From contig NC_058047.1 in assembly GCF_020085105.1 (NCBI RefSeq), positions 20,230,001 through 20,294,000 of the forward strand: 64,000 nucleotides of DNA. Direction: 5' to 3'. Source of the DNA: Siniperca chuatsi (lineage: Eukaryota > Chordata > Actinopteri > Centrarchiformes > Sinipercidae). The notes beneath the pieces are model-generated. The model had not been told where the DNA came from and searched no databases. It saw nothing but the letters and a program-made list of their open reading frames with translations. A program made the translations under genes and the position numbers. Shown here one piece after another: positions 1 through 9,261 of this stretch. The first letter of the stretch is position 1; each line of letters opens with the position of its first letter.

Positions 1-2514
1 GATATATAAAGCTGGTGTCTTAACACTCTTAACAGAAACAAAAAAGTAGATGTTTCAGTTCAATTCACCCCCTTGTGTATAAATATTGAGGCATTTCCAG
101 AGTAGAACATTACTTCAGGCAGTAAAGTTTTTTCTAATAGAAAGCACAAGAGTAAATGTAGCCTGGCAACCAAAATAAGATAAAGAAAATTGACCTCTTG
201 CCTAATGCTAATGGATGTGTGCACAGTATATACTGACAATGATTTCATATATAATTCAATGTTTGACAACGACAACATCTGTCTTTTGTCACAGTGTTTG
301 GCAGCAGGTAACAGGAAACAGGACCTGAACGCAGACACCAAGACACAGCAGGTAGAGTTAAGGCACAGAAAGGCAAGAGAACAGGTACAGCTAAGAGGCA
401 GAAAGAATATACTCAAATACTAGAGCAACTAGACAATATTAACTATCTGTGAAATGCATGAAAATACTATCCCAGATATTTACTGAAGAGCCAATGAGCA
501 GTACAGGCAGGCGGCTGATGACTGAGAAACTCAGATGAGGTCAGCGCACAGAGGTGGGAAACTCGCTGAGGGCGTCTAGTGGACAGGTGTATTTCAGCTG
601 GGTATGAAAAATAGGAGACTATGGAAAGAGTTTGAAGCAGGATGGTGGGAGTGGGGGTGGCGGTGTTGGGTGGAGGGAGATGGTGCAGGTATCGCCATGA
701 CAACATTAGACATCTACAGTATTATCCTTTTCAAAGCTGATCGGAGCATTGCAGTTTATATCAGAGCTGCATATTGATTTTGCCTGCAAGACATAGCTGG
801 GGTAGTTCGGTCTGGTGAACTTCCTCAGACTTCACAGACGAGCTTTTACATAACTGAATTACTGAACATTTCTCTCTGCCAGGAACATCATGTCTATCTG
901 ATGAACCAGACATTTTTAACCCCACTATATTCTACTCATTTTATTAGATGCAACCTAGTCATTTTATTCTCCTGCTGTTTAAATTGTATTGAAGTGTGTG
1001 TTCTTTTGTCATCCCTTATGTTTCACTGTTATCACTATTCAGTGCTTGTACAACACCAGTTAAGTTTAATTAAATTCTATTAGTACACTACCAGCTTTTA
1101 AAAAAAAGCAAGAGCAAATGAAATATGAGGACTGAGTGAATGGGTCTCTCTTCTGTCAGGAGAAACAGCTCTTTCCCTTCAGTAGCGCCTCTGCTCTGCC
1201 CTCTGTCATCTGTATCAGCTGAAGGTCAGCAGGGAAGTGCACTGTTGTACTCCTGCTGTGTAATTACAACGGTTATTTTTGACTGCAGCTTACTACCAGG
1301 TAACAGTAGCCTCTTGGACAGCAGCATTGTGTGGAACTGCCGGGGCCCAAAGGGGGGATCATGCTGTGTACAGTAGAGTGCACACTGCTCTATTCACCTG
1401 CTGTTGACCTGTGGTGCATTACCTGGCCGGGGCCTCTGGGCTTATTAGTAAATGACTGCTGCCAGATATGGGTGTGGGGAAAAACGGCCATGTGACTGAC
1501 ATTTTTAAATGTGGGGTGGGGATCGGGGGAGGAAGTTTGTGGTTTTCTGTTTCAGTCACTGCCCACCTGCTGTTTATGGGGGAAAAAAACTTGTGCAGAA
1601 GCAAACAACCTTTTACAGTTACAGTTTTCTGAGGGAGGCTGCATGCCCCTAAGACATGCTAATGTGGATAAAATGTCAGACCTGCTAAAGGCTGAACAAA
1701 AGTCAACAGGCATTTCAAGGTGGATGATTGAAGTCCTTGAAACCATGCAGACAGTGCTGTCATTTAAAATAAAACTCATATCCTCATGTTGTTTTTTCTT
1801 AATCTAACTTGACCTAATCCAGGATGATATTTAAAGAGTTTCTCCTCGGGGATCAATAAAGTTTTTCTGATTATTAGTACATCAATTAAAATAGTCCTTG
1901 CTAATATTAAGAAATATCTTAACAACTTTCAGATGTCATTGCATCTTAAAGTGCATGGCAATTTCTTACATGCCTGATGTGAGAATCCTGGCAAATGTCT
2001 CTTTCACCAATGATAGTACACTTAAACAATTTAAGTAACATTAGATTCCCAGCAAAATAAATCCCTCTTAGAATAAAGAAGATGATACATTATGGATTAT
2101 GAAATTATTTTATCAAGTAGCCAGTGAAACACGTCCACAATGAATATCAAGAAATTAGAAATGGAGAAAGCAACCATCCATTACACAGTATCTGCACTGA
2201 AAAAAAGCAGGATCATCATCACACATGCACATTACACCCATGGAAATACTACAGTCTGTTTGCAGCATCAGCAGATGAGATGATTTTCCTCCCAGTAAGC
2301 ATTAAAAGAAAGGAAATAAAAGCGGAAAAAAAGTACATATGACATCAGCGAGAATGTGCTGTATATTGTATATCTGAACTGCGTTACTTCACACCTCTTA
2401 ATCCCAGAACCTTTGAAACATCTACTTTAACCAAAGTGAACATGATTCAGATACTACAAGGCCAATTTCTTGCTATAGATTTATTCAGACACTGATTTTG
2501 GTGATAGTTAAAGG
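1..2514. other. Intergenic, no gene seen
   Basis: I see no exon-like open frame with splice signals and no recognisable protein domain on either strand. Near 1,845-1,875 there is a short motif (CTCGGGGATCAATAAAG) of the kind that ends many fish LINEs and SINEs, so part of 1.5-1.88 kb is probably an old retroelement 3' end. The rest looks like unique AT-rich DNA. Confidence 0.5.
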
Positions 2515-2850
2515 GGAACTCCACCGATTTTACACATCAAAGTCTGTTTACAGGTCTTGGGGAGTGCTACTGCATATGTGAAAAAAAGGTGTATAAAGGC
2601 TTTTGTGGCTCCAGAGCGCGCTGCATGAAATCTGATAAATTGCCTCAAGTGATGTCACTGCGTAGCCCGCTCCTCATCTCTGCTTGAAACTAGCAGCTCA
2701 AGGTTACATTAGCCGCTACTAGCATAACACAGCCGAATCTCCGACCAAACTGTCGACACTCTAGTTGCATTATGGGTAATGTAGGTGCTAGATTTTGACA
2801 AAGAAGGACAATTGATTTTGGCAATGCCTCAGCTACCATGTTTTTTCATT
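2515..2850. repeat. Probable dispersed repeat (MITE-like)
   Basis: The block starts with GGGGAACTCCACCGATTTTA and runs through GC-richer sequence than its surroundings, including a 'gctactagc' stretch and 'gcattatgggtaatg'. This resembles non-coding dispersed repeats I know from perciform fish. I could not see a matching inverted end, so the family and right boundary are uncertain. Confidence 0.3.
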
Positions 2851-3741
2851 TATAAAGCCTGAACCAAAACCCAAGGACTGCCTTCGGGTGCAGAAAGAGC
2901 TTTTGCTTTTGCTAGTGGGCCTTGTTAGAACACAGTGAATGGCACAAAATGTGTGTGCCGACTGTGAAAGGCTGTGTGTGTGTCTTTTTTAAAACTACTG
3001 CTAGGGTTTGTAAAAGTCTGAAATTTTCATATTTTGTATGTTAAGTGATTTTTAACAATGTTCGGCTCATTTTAATCCTGTCTGCTATCAGACAGTTCTG
3101 CTCGCATTTTCAGACAGTTAATTTCATTCAGTGGCAGGTTAGCTAATGGGAATATTAATCTCTGAGCCAGGGTGAATTGTAAATTAGGACATGTGTAGAG
3201 GTGAGGGACATTAAAGGAGTTATTAAATCATCTCTAACAGTACCAGGTGGGAATTAAAAACACTGTTAGTCCTCCTCCAATTGCCAAAATGCTTCCAGTC
3301 TTGTGACTTCCTTTCGAGTGTGGTGGTTTGGTGCATGGCTGTGTGTGTATTTCTGTTTCTATGCAATGTGTAAGTATTAGTAAAGACAGCAGTTATATAT
3401 TGGAGATTTTGTTCTTTCTCTAACTTTGTCAAACATTAGCACCCAGTACTCAGTCATACTGTAGATATGGATGTGTCTGTTGTTACTTTATTAAAGATGG
3501 GTAATGGCTAGAAAAAAGGAAACAGTTTCTTGTTATATGTGTGTCCAGTGTTTCCATGTGGTGTAGGGACAGTAGTATCATATGGCGAGCCATTTCATTC
3601 AAAACCCCACCCAAACTGCACACCACCTATTCAGTTACGAGACACCACCTATCCAGTCATCTTGCGGCACCACCCAGTGGACATTGAGCACGACCCAGCT
3701 GGATAGTGCTGATTGGTCAGAAATTCAATCGCCTCTCTTAA
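2851..3741. other. Intergenic, no gene seen
   Basis: No open frame with domain content and no clear repeat. The right end leads into the decayed LINE reading frame that starts near 3,742. Confidence 0.4.
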
Positions 3742-3990
3742 AACGTAAGTAGAGCGAGAAAGGCCAAAATAAACTTTAGAAATAAGCTCGAATCTAAAGC
3801 GGAGGAAATTGGTTTTATTAATATTAATGTGTGCCCTCTTGTCTGTTGGTCAGTTGTACCATCATGACTAATCCCAGCATCTGAAGTTGAGCTATGCATA
3901 ATAAATAATAACAAAAGAAAGAAATCAGGAGATATAGTCAAGAAAATTATATAAGTCTCATCTGCAACAAGAATGGAGTTCATATTTACA
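3742..3990 (+). pseudogene. I-clade LINE ORF2 fragment, left half (upstream of RNase H)
   Basis: One frame running into 3,990 reads through to the start of an RNase H domain, with two stops on the way (near 3,868 and 3,952). It shows the spacing of the linker between reverse transcriptase and RNase H in fish I/Nimb-type non-LTR retrotransposons: a basic stretch, then EEIGFININVCPLV, then a proline-rich segment, ending EFIFT just before the first RNase H aspartate. The frame stops where the DIRS-like element begins and resumes at 7,634 with TDRSK. The reverse transcriptase part to the left is not recognisable. Dead copy. Confidence 0.6.
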
Positions 3991-3991
3991 G

Positions 3992-4154
3992 TTCTTTTTC
4001 ATTCTTCCTGACCGCCAAAGGCAGTGCTTAACACTGGATGTTATCCATCTCGCGCATGCACAGGTCGAGTATTTAATATCAACAAGTCACATGTGACCTG
4101 GGATGACGTTGGATGCAGAGTATATAAGCCCATGTCATCATGAAAGATGTCCCT
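3992..4154. repeat. Left inverted terminal repeat of DIRS-like element
   Basis: Reverse complement of 7,451-7,600. Shared blocks include CAGTGCTTAACACTGGATG, ATATTTAATATCAACAA, ACCTGGGATGAC and CATCATGAAAGATGTCCCT. A TATA-like 'gtatataagccc' lies near 4,118-4,129 and could have been the element's promoter. Confidence 0.8.
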
Positions 4155-5034
4155 TGTATCTTCTTGCAGGTAATCCGCGAATGGAGGTTGAACTGAAGGA
4201 AGAAGATAGCCGACTTACTTTTCGCTAGAAGCCCTGAAACTGCGTGATTGGACAATCACAGATATGCACCTAACTCCTAGCTGTTAGTCAGTGTTTTCGC
4301 CGCACCTAACCTTATGGATAGGCTAACGCAGGTGTCTGGCCAGCTCTGAAGCTAGGCGGATGAGGTAAGTACTCTCCCTTTGTTGGAGTTAAATTTAAGT
4401 TGCTTTAATAAGAGGAGCCTGTTTTCGGGTCTCCTTTATTGTCGCTGGGTTAAGTGTTTGCGCTGGCAGTGATCTGCAAGCTTGCATAGGGGTAGTCGGT
4501 CCCATTTTCCCGATAGTGGAAGACAGACTTCTTAGTTGTAGTTAATTTATTGCTCCCTGATAAGTGTTTTCGCTCGTTGAAGCATTCAAGTTACCTCCTT
4601 AGTTTAGATAAAATTGCGACGGCTCCCCAGTAAGTGGTTTCACTTGTGGGTAAAACTTCCTTTGTTTTGATGGCTTTAGAGGTGCTTCATTGCTGTTACA
4701 TTAAAGAGTCAAGTTATTCACTCCCCAATTTTTGAGTTAACAGTACTAGTTCACTAGTGTCTTGTTATTAAGAGAGGGCGTTGTTTTGATTTGAGTTTCA
4801 GAAACTCACCCTGATCTCTGTTACTAATGAGCGCTTCCGCTCCTGAGTAACTTATTTGTAAATTAAAGAAACAAATGTGAAATTAAGGAAAGCTCCACCA
4901 TGTTAGGGACACATGTTTGTCGCTCCTGAATGGCTCCACTGCTAGCTACTGATGGCCATGATGAATGTCTCTGACAGTCAGTGGATGAATTGCAGTTCAT
5001 GCTGCGGGAACTGAAGCTAGCCTGATTAGCTGAG

Positions 5035-5391
5035 GTGGAAGGACTGCAGCTTGAAGGCCAGCTGCCTCCACCTGATGTAGCTTTGAGTGTGCGGAGTAGG
5101 CATAGTCGCTCCCCAACTGAAGGTACCCCACATAGGAAAAAGGCCAAGAAAGTGGATTGTCTAGCAGTTAAAGTCGACACACTATTTTCAGAGGTTGCTG
5201 AGATTAAGATCTGCTCCTTAACCTTCAGCCAGGCAGCGGGGCTGACCCCTACCCTACCAGGATGGGATAAGGATGCCCTGTCTACGAGGGCTTCCTGTAG
5301 CCAGTTCTACAAGGACAGACCTGGACAGGGAGAAGTAGAGGCTTCCACCCATGCTTTTTTCACCTGTTCACAGCAGCACATCAGCTGCTGA
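5035..5391 (+). pseudogene. Gag-like remnant of DIRS-like element
   Basis: An open stretch of 118 codons between the left repeat and the reverse transcriptase remnant. It has a basic patch (HRKKAKK) and low-complexity charged sequence, in the place where DIRS elements carry their gag-like first gene. I recognise no domain; the assignment rests on position. Confidence 0.35.
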
Positions 5392-5514
5392 GAAAGCTGC
5401 TCTACAGACCCTTGGGTGGTGGCCAAGCTTTCCCAAGGGTACAGTCTTCAGTTCCGACGCCAGCCCCCAATTTTCAGTGGGATCAGACTGACCGTGGTCA
5501 GCAATACCCAGCAA

Positions 5515-6819
5515 TCCCACAAAGTCTCAAGCACTGAGACAGGAATTATCCACCCTCCTGGAAAAGAATGCCATAGAAGGAGTAGAGCTTCAGACACAGC
5601 AAGGTGGGTTCTACTCACTTTATTTTCTAATTCCAAAATAAGAGGGTTGGTTTTGCCCTATACTGGACTTACGAAGGCAGAACAAATTTCTGAAGGTGTT
5701 GCCCTTCCAAATGCTAAGTACAGCAGATGTGCTCCAAGCCGTGACACAGCAAATTGGTACACCGCCATTTTCGGAAAAACAGATGGTTGAAGTACAGCCT
5801 TTTTCTCAGGCTGTTGGGTATGTTGATGTCAGTGACATCTGTAGTGCCACTGGGCCTCCTGTACTTCTGGCCCTTCCAAGTTTGGACCAATGGCCTCCAT
5901 TTAGACCCATGAGAGTCAGGGTGTCCAGCCGAATCCTCCTCACATTGCGGCCATGGGGAGACAGGGTACATCTGGTCAGGGGCATCTCATTGGGTTTGAT
6001 TCCCTCACGTCGGGAGGTGGTGGTGACTGATGCTTCACCCTCGTGGTGGGGGGCAGTGTGGCAGCACAGAGTGGTGGGGGGGCTCTGGACGACACAGGAA
6101 ATGACGGAGCACATAAATGTGCTCGAGCTCTGTGCTATATATTTGCACTGCACAAGTTCCTACCATATATGAGGGGCACGCACATTCTTGTACAGTCCGA
6201 TAACAAGTCTGGTGTCTACCATGTCAATCGTCAAGGAGGCACCAGATTGATCGTGTTGCTACAGGTGGCTTGGCAACTCCTGATATAGGATTTCCCTTGC
6301 TTTGCCAGCCTCAGGGCCATGTACTTGCCAGGACCACAGAACGTGGTGACAGACTTTCTCTCCTGCAAGACACCTCCCTCAGGGGAGTGGAGACTCCTCC
6401 CAGAGGTGATAGAGGAAATATGGCGCAAATATGGTACAGCAGAGGTGGACCTGTTTGCCACAGAGTGCTCAACCCACTGCCCCCTTTGGTTCTCATTGAT
6501 TGAGACAACGAGTTCGTTGGGACAGGACGCCCTGGGACACCCGTGCCCAGATTGCCTCCTCTATGCCTTCCCACCATTTCCACTGATAGTGGTAACGCTA
6601 CACAGAGTGTAGCAAGGCAACCGCAGACTCCTGTTGGTTGCCCCAAACTGGCCAGGAAGGCTCTGGTTTCCAGTGATGGACAGGCTTCTGGATGGGGTTC
6701 CATGGTGCCTGCCTAGGAGGCAAGACCTGCTCTCGCAGCTGGCTGGCTACATCTGGCATCCAAGCCTGGAATACCTGCAGCTATGGGTATGGCCCCTGAG
6801 GGGCCCAACCTACTCCTAG
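5515..6819 (+). pseudogene. DIRS-type reverse transcriptase/RNase H remnant
   Basis: Near 5,520-5,757 one frame shows the reverse transcriptase N-terminus (ELSTLLEKNAIEGVE, GGFYSLYFLIPK, PILDLRRQNKFLKVLPF, TADVLQAVT). The palm with its catalytic aspartates should follow but is missing: the sequence jumps to the segment after reverse transcriptase (DQWPPFRPMRVRVSS) and RNase H (VVTDASPSWWGAVWQHR; EHINVLELCAIYL). Later frames give PGPQNVVTDFLS, GEWRLLPEVIEEIW, DLFATECSTHCPLWFSL and LLVAPNWPGRLWFP, all typical of DIRS Pol between RNase H and recombinase. At least three frameshifts and several stops. Inactive. Confidence 0.7.
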
Positions 6820-7262
6820 CAGCGTGCAATCAAGCCCAAACCCTCCAGGGCCCCCTCCACCAGGGCACTTTATGCCAACAGGTGGAAGATTTTTTCAGAG
6901 TGGTGTAGAGCTCACAAAGAGGTTCCTCAGAGTTCTTCTGTGCTGATAATACTGTGGTTTTTGCAGTCTTTGCTGGAAAATAAGCTCTCTGCTTCCGCCC
7001 TGAGGGTCTATGTGGCTGCGATTTCAGCCAGGCATATTATAGAGGCAACACCTCTTTGAGCCTAAGGATTAGGCTAAAGTGGTTGTCAGCAAAGGTTGCT
7101 TTTCTTCTGGCGATGTAAGTGAGCTTCATGCCTTGTCAGTGAGTGACGCATGCGCTGGAACTTGGATGGCCACCTGGACCACACATGCACCTTTGCCTGT
7201 TTTTACAGGGTCAATGTCGCTGCTCCATATGCAGTAGCGGCAGCTGTCTTTCAGGAGCCCTC
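6820..7262 (+). pseudogene. Tyrosine recombinase remnant (N-terminal part)
   Basis: Following the Pol remnant, a frame reads RALYANRWKIFSEWC, then WFLQSLLENKLSASALRVYV and AAISARHII, the SAM-like core-binding domain at the start of DIRS/Ngaro tyrosine recombinases. A stop follows near 7,058; fragments of the next part (KVAFLLAM, ELHALSVSDAC) are recognisable in shifted frames. I cannot see the catalytic Arg, His-x-x-Arg and Tyr block, so the C-terminal half is probably deleted. Confidence 0.65.
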
Positions 7263-7317
7263 AGATGTTTCCCGGTAAGGTGGGACTCCTCATGATTATG
7301 TTGGTAATAGTCATAGA

Positions 7318-7412
7318 GTGTTAAGCACTGCCTCTGGCTGTCAGGAAGAATGAAATAGAATGAGAGTTACGTATGTAACTACGGTTCTATGATCGCCGGA
7401 TGACCGCCATAG
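7318..7412. repeat. Internal complementary region of DIRS-like element
   Basis: The left part (GTGTTAAGCACTGCC ... GGAAGAATG) is the reverse complement of the outer end of the left repeat near 4,003-4,033. The right part (GAGAGTTACGTATGTAACTA ... GGATGACCGCC) is the reverse complement of the outer end of the right repeat near 7,590-7,632. The two are joined head to tail, as in DIRS1, where this region templates completion of the element ends. Confidence 0.75.
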
Positions 7413-7450
7413 TCCTTTGTCACTTGGAATCTTGGCGAGATGATTCTGTA

Positions 7451-7638
7451 GGGACATCTTTCATGATGACGTGGGCTTATATACTCTACGCCCTATGTCA
7501 TCCCAGGTAACATGTGACTTTGTTGATATTAAATATCTGATCTGTGCGTGTGCGAGACGGACATCCAGTGTTAAGCACAGCCTCTGGTGGTCATCCAGAA
7601 TTCATAGAACCATAGTTACATATGTAACTCTCGATTTA
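7451..7638. repeat. Right inverted terminal repeat of DIRS-like element
   Basis: Inverted copy of the left repeat. It extends about 35 bases further out, to a small palindrome around 'gttacatatgtaac' (7,615-7,628). A longer right repeat is also seen in DIRS1. It abuts the resumed LINE frame at about 7,634. Confidence 0.75.
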
Positions 7639-8081
7639 AACAGATCGATCAAAGCATCCAGAGAGTGGGAAAGTGGCATTTGGAGTAACCATACCTGAAT
7701 TAAGAATTAAAGACGGACATAGATTTTCAGATCAGATGTCAGTATTCACTGCAGAGATGCTGGCAATATTATGGGCACTATGGTGGGTAGAGGACAATAA
7801 ACTAGACAACTCAGTCATATGCAGTGATTCAGCAGCAGCTTTAACTACAATAAGAGAAATCAAATCCAAGTCCAAATATATTGACAGAGATTTATCAAAC
7901 ATTATACAGAATTCACAAAGCAGGGTGTAAGGTGGGTTTTATTTGGGTACCAGCACACATGGATGTAGAAGGAAATGAGGAAGCACATTACTTGGCAAAG
8001 AACGCTGCTCATGAGGATAGAGTAGAAATTGCCCTGCATACGGACTGTCAGAATACACTTCAATCATACACAAGTCAGTAA
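7634..8081 (+). pseudogene. I-clade LINE RNase H domain, right half
   Basis: Continuation of the LINE frame broken at 3,990. It begins TDRSKHPESGKVAFGV (first aspartate of RNase H), then FTAEMLAILWALWWVE (glutamate), ICSDSAAALTTI (second aspartate) and, after a frameshift near 7,900, VGFIWVPAHMDVEGNEEAH (histidine/aspartate region). Non-LTR elements with their own RNase H domain belong to the I group. The frame then degenerates and I lose it after about 8,130. A dead copy, older than the DIRS insertion. Confidence 0.7.
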
Positions 8082-9200
8082 AAGAAATGTGGCAGACACT
8101 CACACAATCCACACACTACATACAATTGCAACCTATCTGCTCCCACAGATGCTGAAAAAAACTCGTATTTTGGAACCTAAATGTTGGCAGACTGTATAAG
8201 TTTTAACACACTGTCAGCCTCACCACTCAGTTATAATGATGTTATGGAATATGTTTTCTGGAGTTACTTTCCATTCCACTAGTATTTCACAATGGGTTTA
8301 TAAAGGGATTACCACTCTGCTGCCAACATCCAGAGGGGTGGGGAGAGAGAGGAATTGTGTATGTCTTTGTGTGTCATATGAAACCCATAGGCAGGTCAGG
8401 CCAGGCAAGTGAGACTTATGCAGACGATGTGATGGACTGAGTTATTGTGATGCACTGAGTCGTAGCCTTCTGCTATGGTGAGTGACCTTTTACAGGCATT
8501 TACTCAAAGACACTAGTAGCTGGATATACTGTGCTATATGTCTGTTGATTGGATTGCTCATATTTTATTCAGCCTGTTTATGTGCAGGTATTGTCTTCTA
8601 CAGAGCAGTATGTTTATTTATTAGTATTCTGTTTCCTCACTCTGTATAAATGGACCATTTGAGTGCATTTTGTAGTGCTATTTGCTGACTTTTGAGAGCC
8701 TGCAATTGTTTTCCTTTTCATGCATTTTAAAATGTCTCTCATGAGGTCTTATGATTACAATAGACTTTCAATTTCTCTGTTTCGCTGTTTTCATTTACAA
8801 TGCATGAAATAGCAAGAGAGCGAAACAACCTCAGATATAAAACTGACTCATAGCAATTAGGGGATTTTTTTGTGTGTGCTGGCATATGATTTAAAAACCT
8901 AACTACTTGCAAGGCACAGTCAAACCATGGTAAATCGAACTGTTTCAACTGAATACAGACCCAGTCCTTTGAGGATTATCTTGGAGCTCGAGCTTTAATT
9001 TTACTGCTACGCTGGGTCAATTAGAGTTTGTAACTGTAATTCCACTCATTTAGAGTGTTTGATTACTGCTGTTGAAGGGGAATTGAGTTTAATTAATTTG
9101 TCTCACTGCCTGCCTCTTTGTCTCTCCCTCTCATTCTTGCTGGCCTCCTATCCTCCCTCCCCCTTTCCTTTTCTTCTTCCCATTCTTTCTCTTTCCTCAG
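8082..9200. other. Intergenic/upstream of lingo3
   Basis: No coding region seen. The last 80 bases (about 9,110-9,200) are a strong pyrimidine tract ending TTTCCTCAG, the 3' end of the intron before the lingo3 coding exon. Upstream non-coding exons of lingo3 may lie here or beyond, but I cannot place them. Confidence 0.5.
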
Positions 9201-9261
9201 GTGTCTGGCCCAGTGATTTGACCCCAGACAGGAGCAGGAGGAAGCAGTAGAAAAGAAGGCC
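9201..9261 (+). other. lingo3: 5' UTR part of the lingo3 coding exon
   Basis: Follows a strong acceptor (long pyrimidine tract then TTTCCTCAG|GTGTCT). LINGO genes typically have non-coding first exons and one exon carrying the whole reading frame; this acceptor about 60 bases before the ATG fits that. ATG context is AGGCCATGG, close to optimal. Confidence 0.7.

Larger units (their letters stand above)
3991..7638 (+). mobile_element. DIRS-like tyrosine-recombinase retrotransposon, decayed
   Basis: About 3.65 kb inserted in a LINE. It has inverted terminal repeats (3,992-4,154 and 7,451-7,638) and, just inside the right one, an internal complementary region (7,318-7,412) matching the outer ends of both repeats. 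This is the defining geometry of DIRS1-type elements, which replicate through a circular intermediate and integrate by a tyrosine recombinase instead of a DDE integrase. Inside, in + order, are a gag-like stretch, the N-terminal part of reverse transcriptase, the region after reverse transcriptase with RNase H, and the start of a tyrosine recombinase. All carry stops and frameshifts, and the element is shorter than the roughly 5-6 kb expected, so parts are deleted. It cannot move by itself. Confidence 0.8.

Noticed and set aside
3223..3432. 69-codon frame on the - strand
   Set aside because: No conservation signal, splice context or domain.
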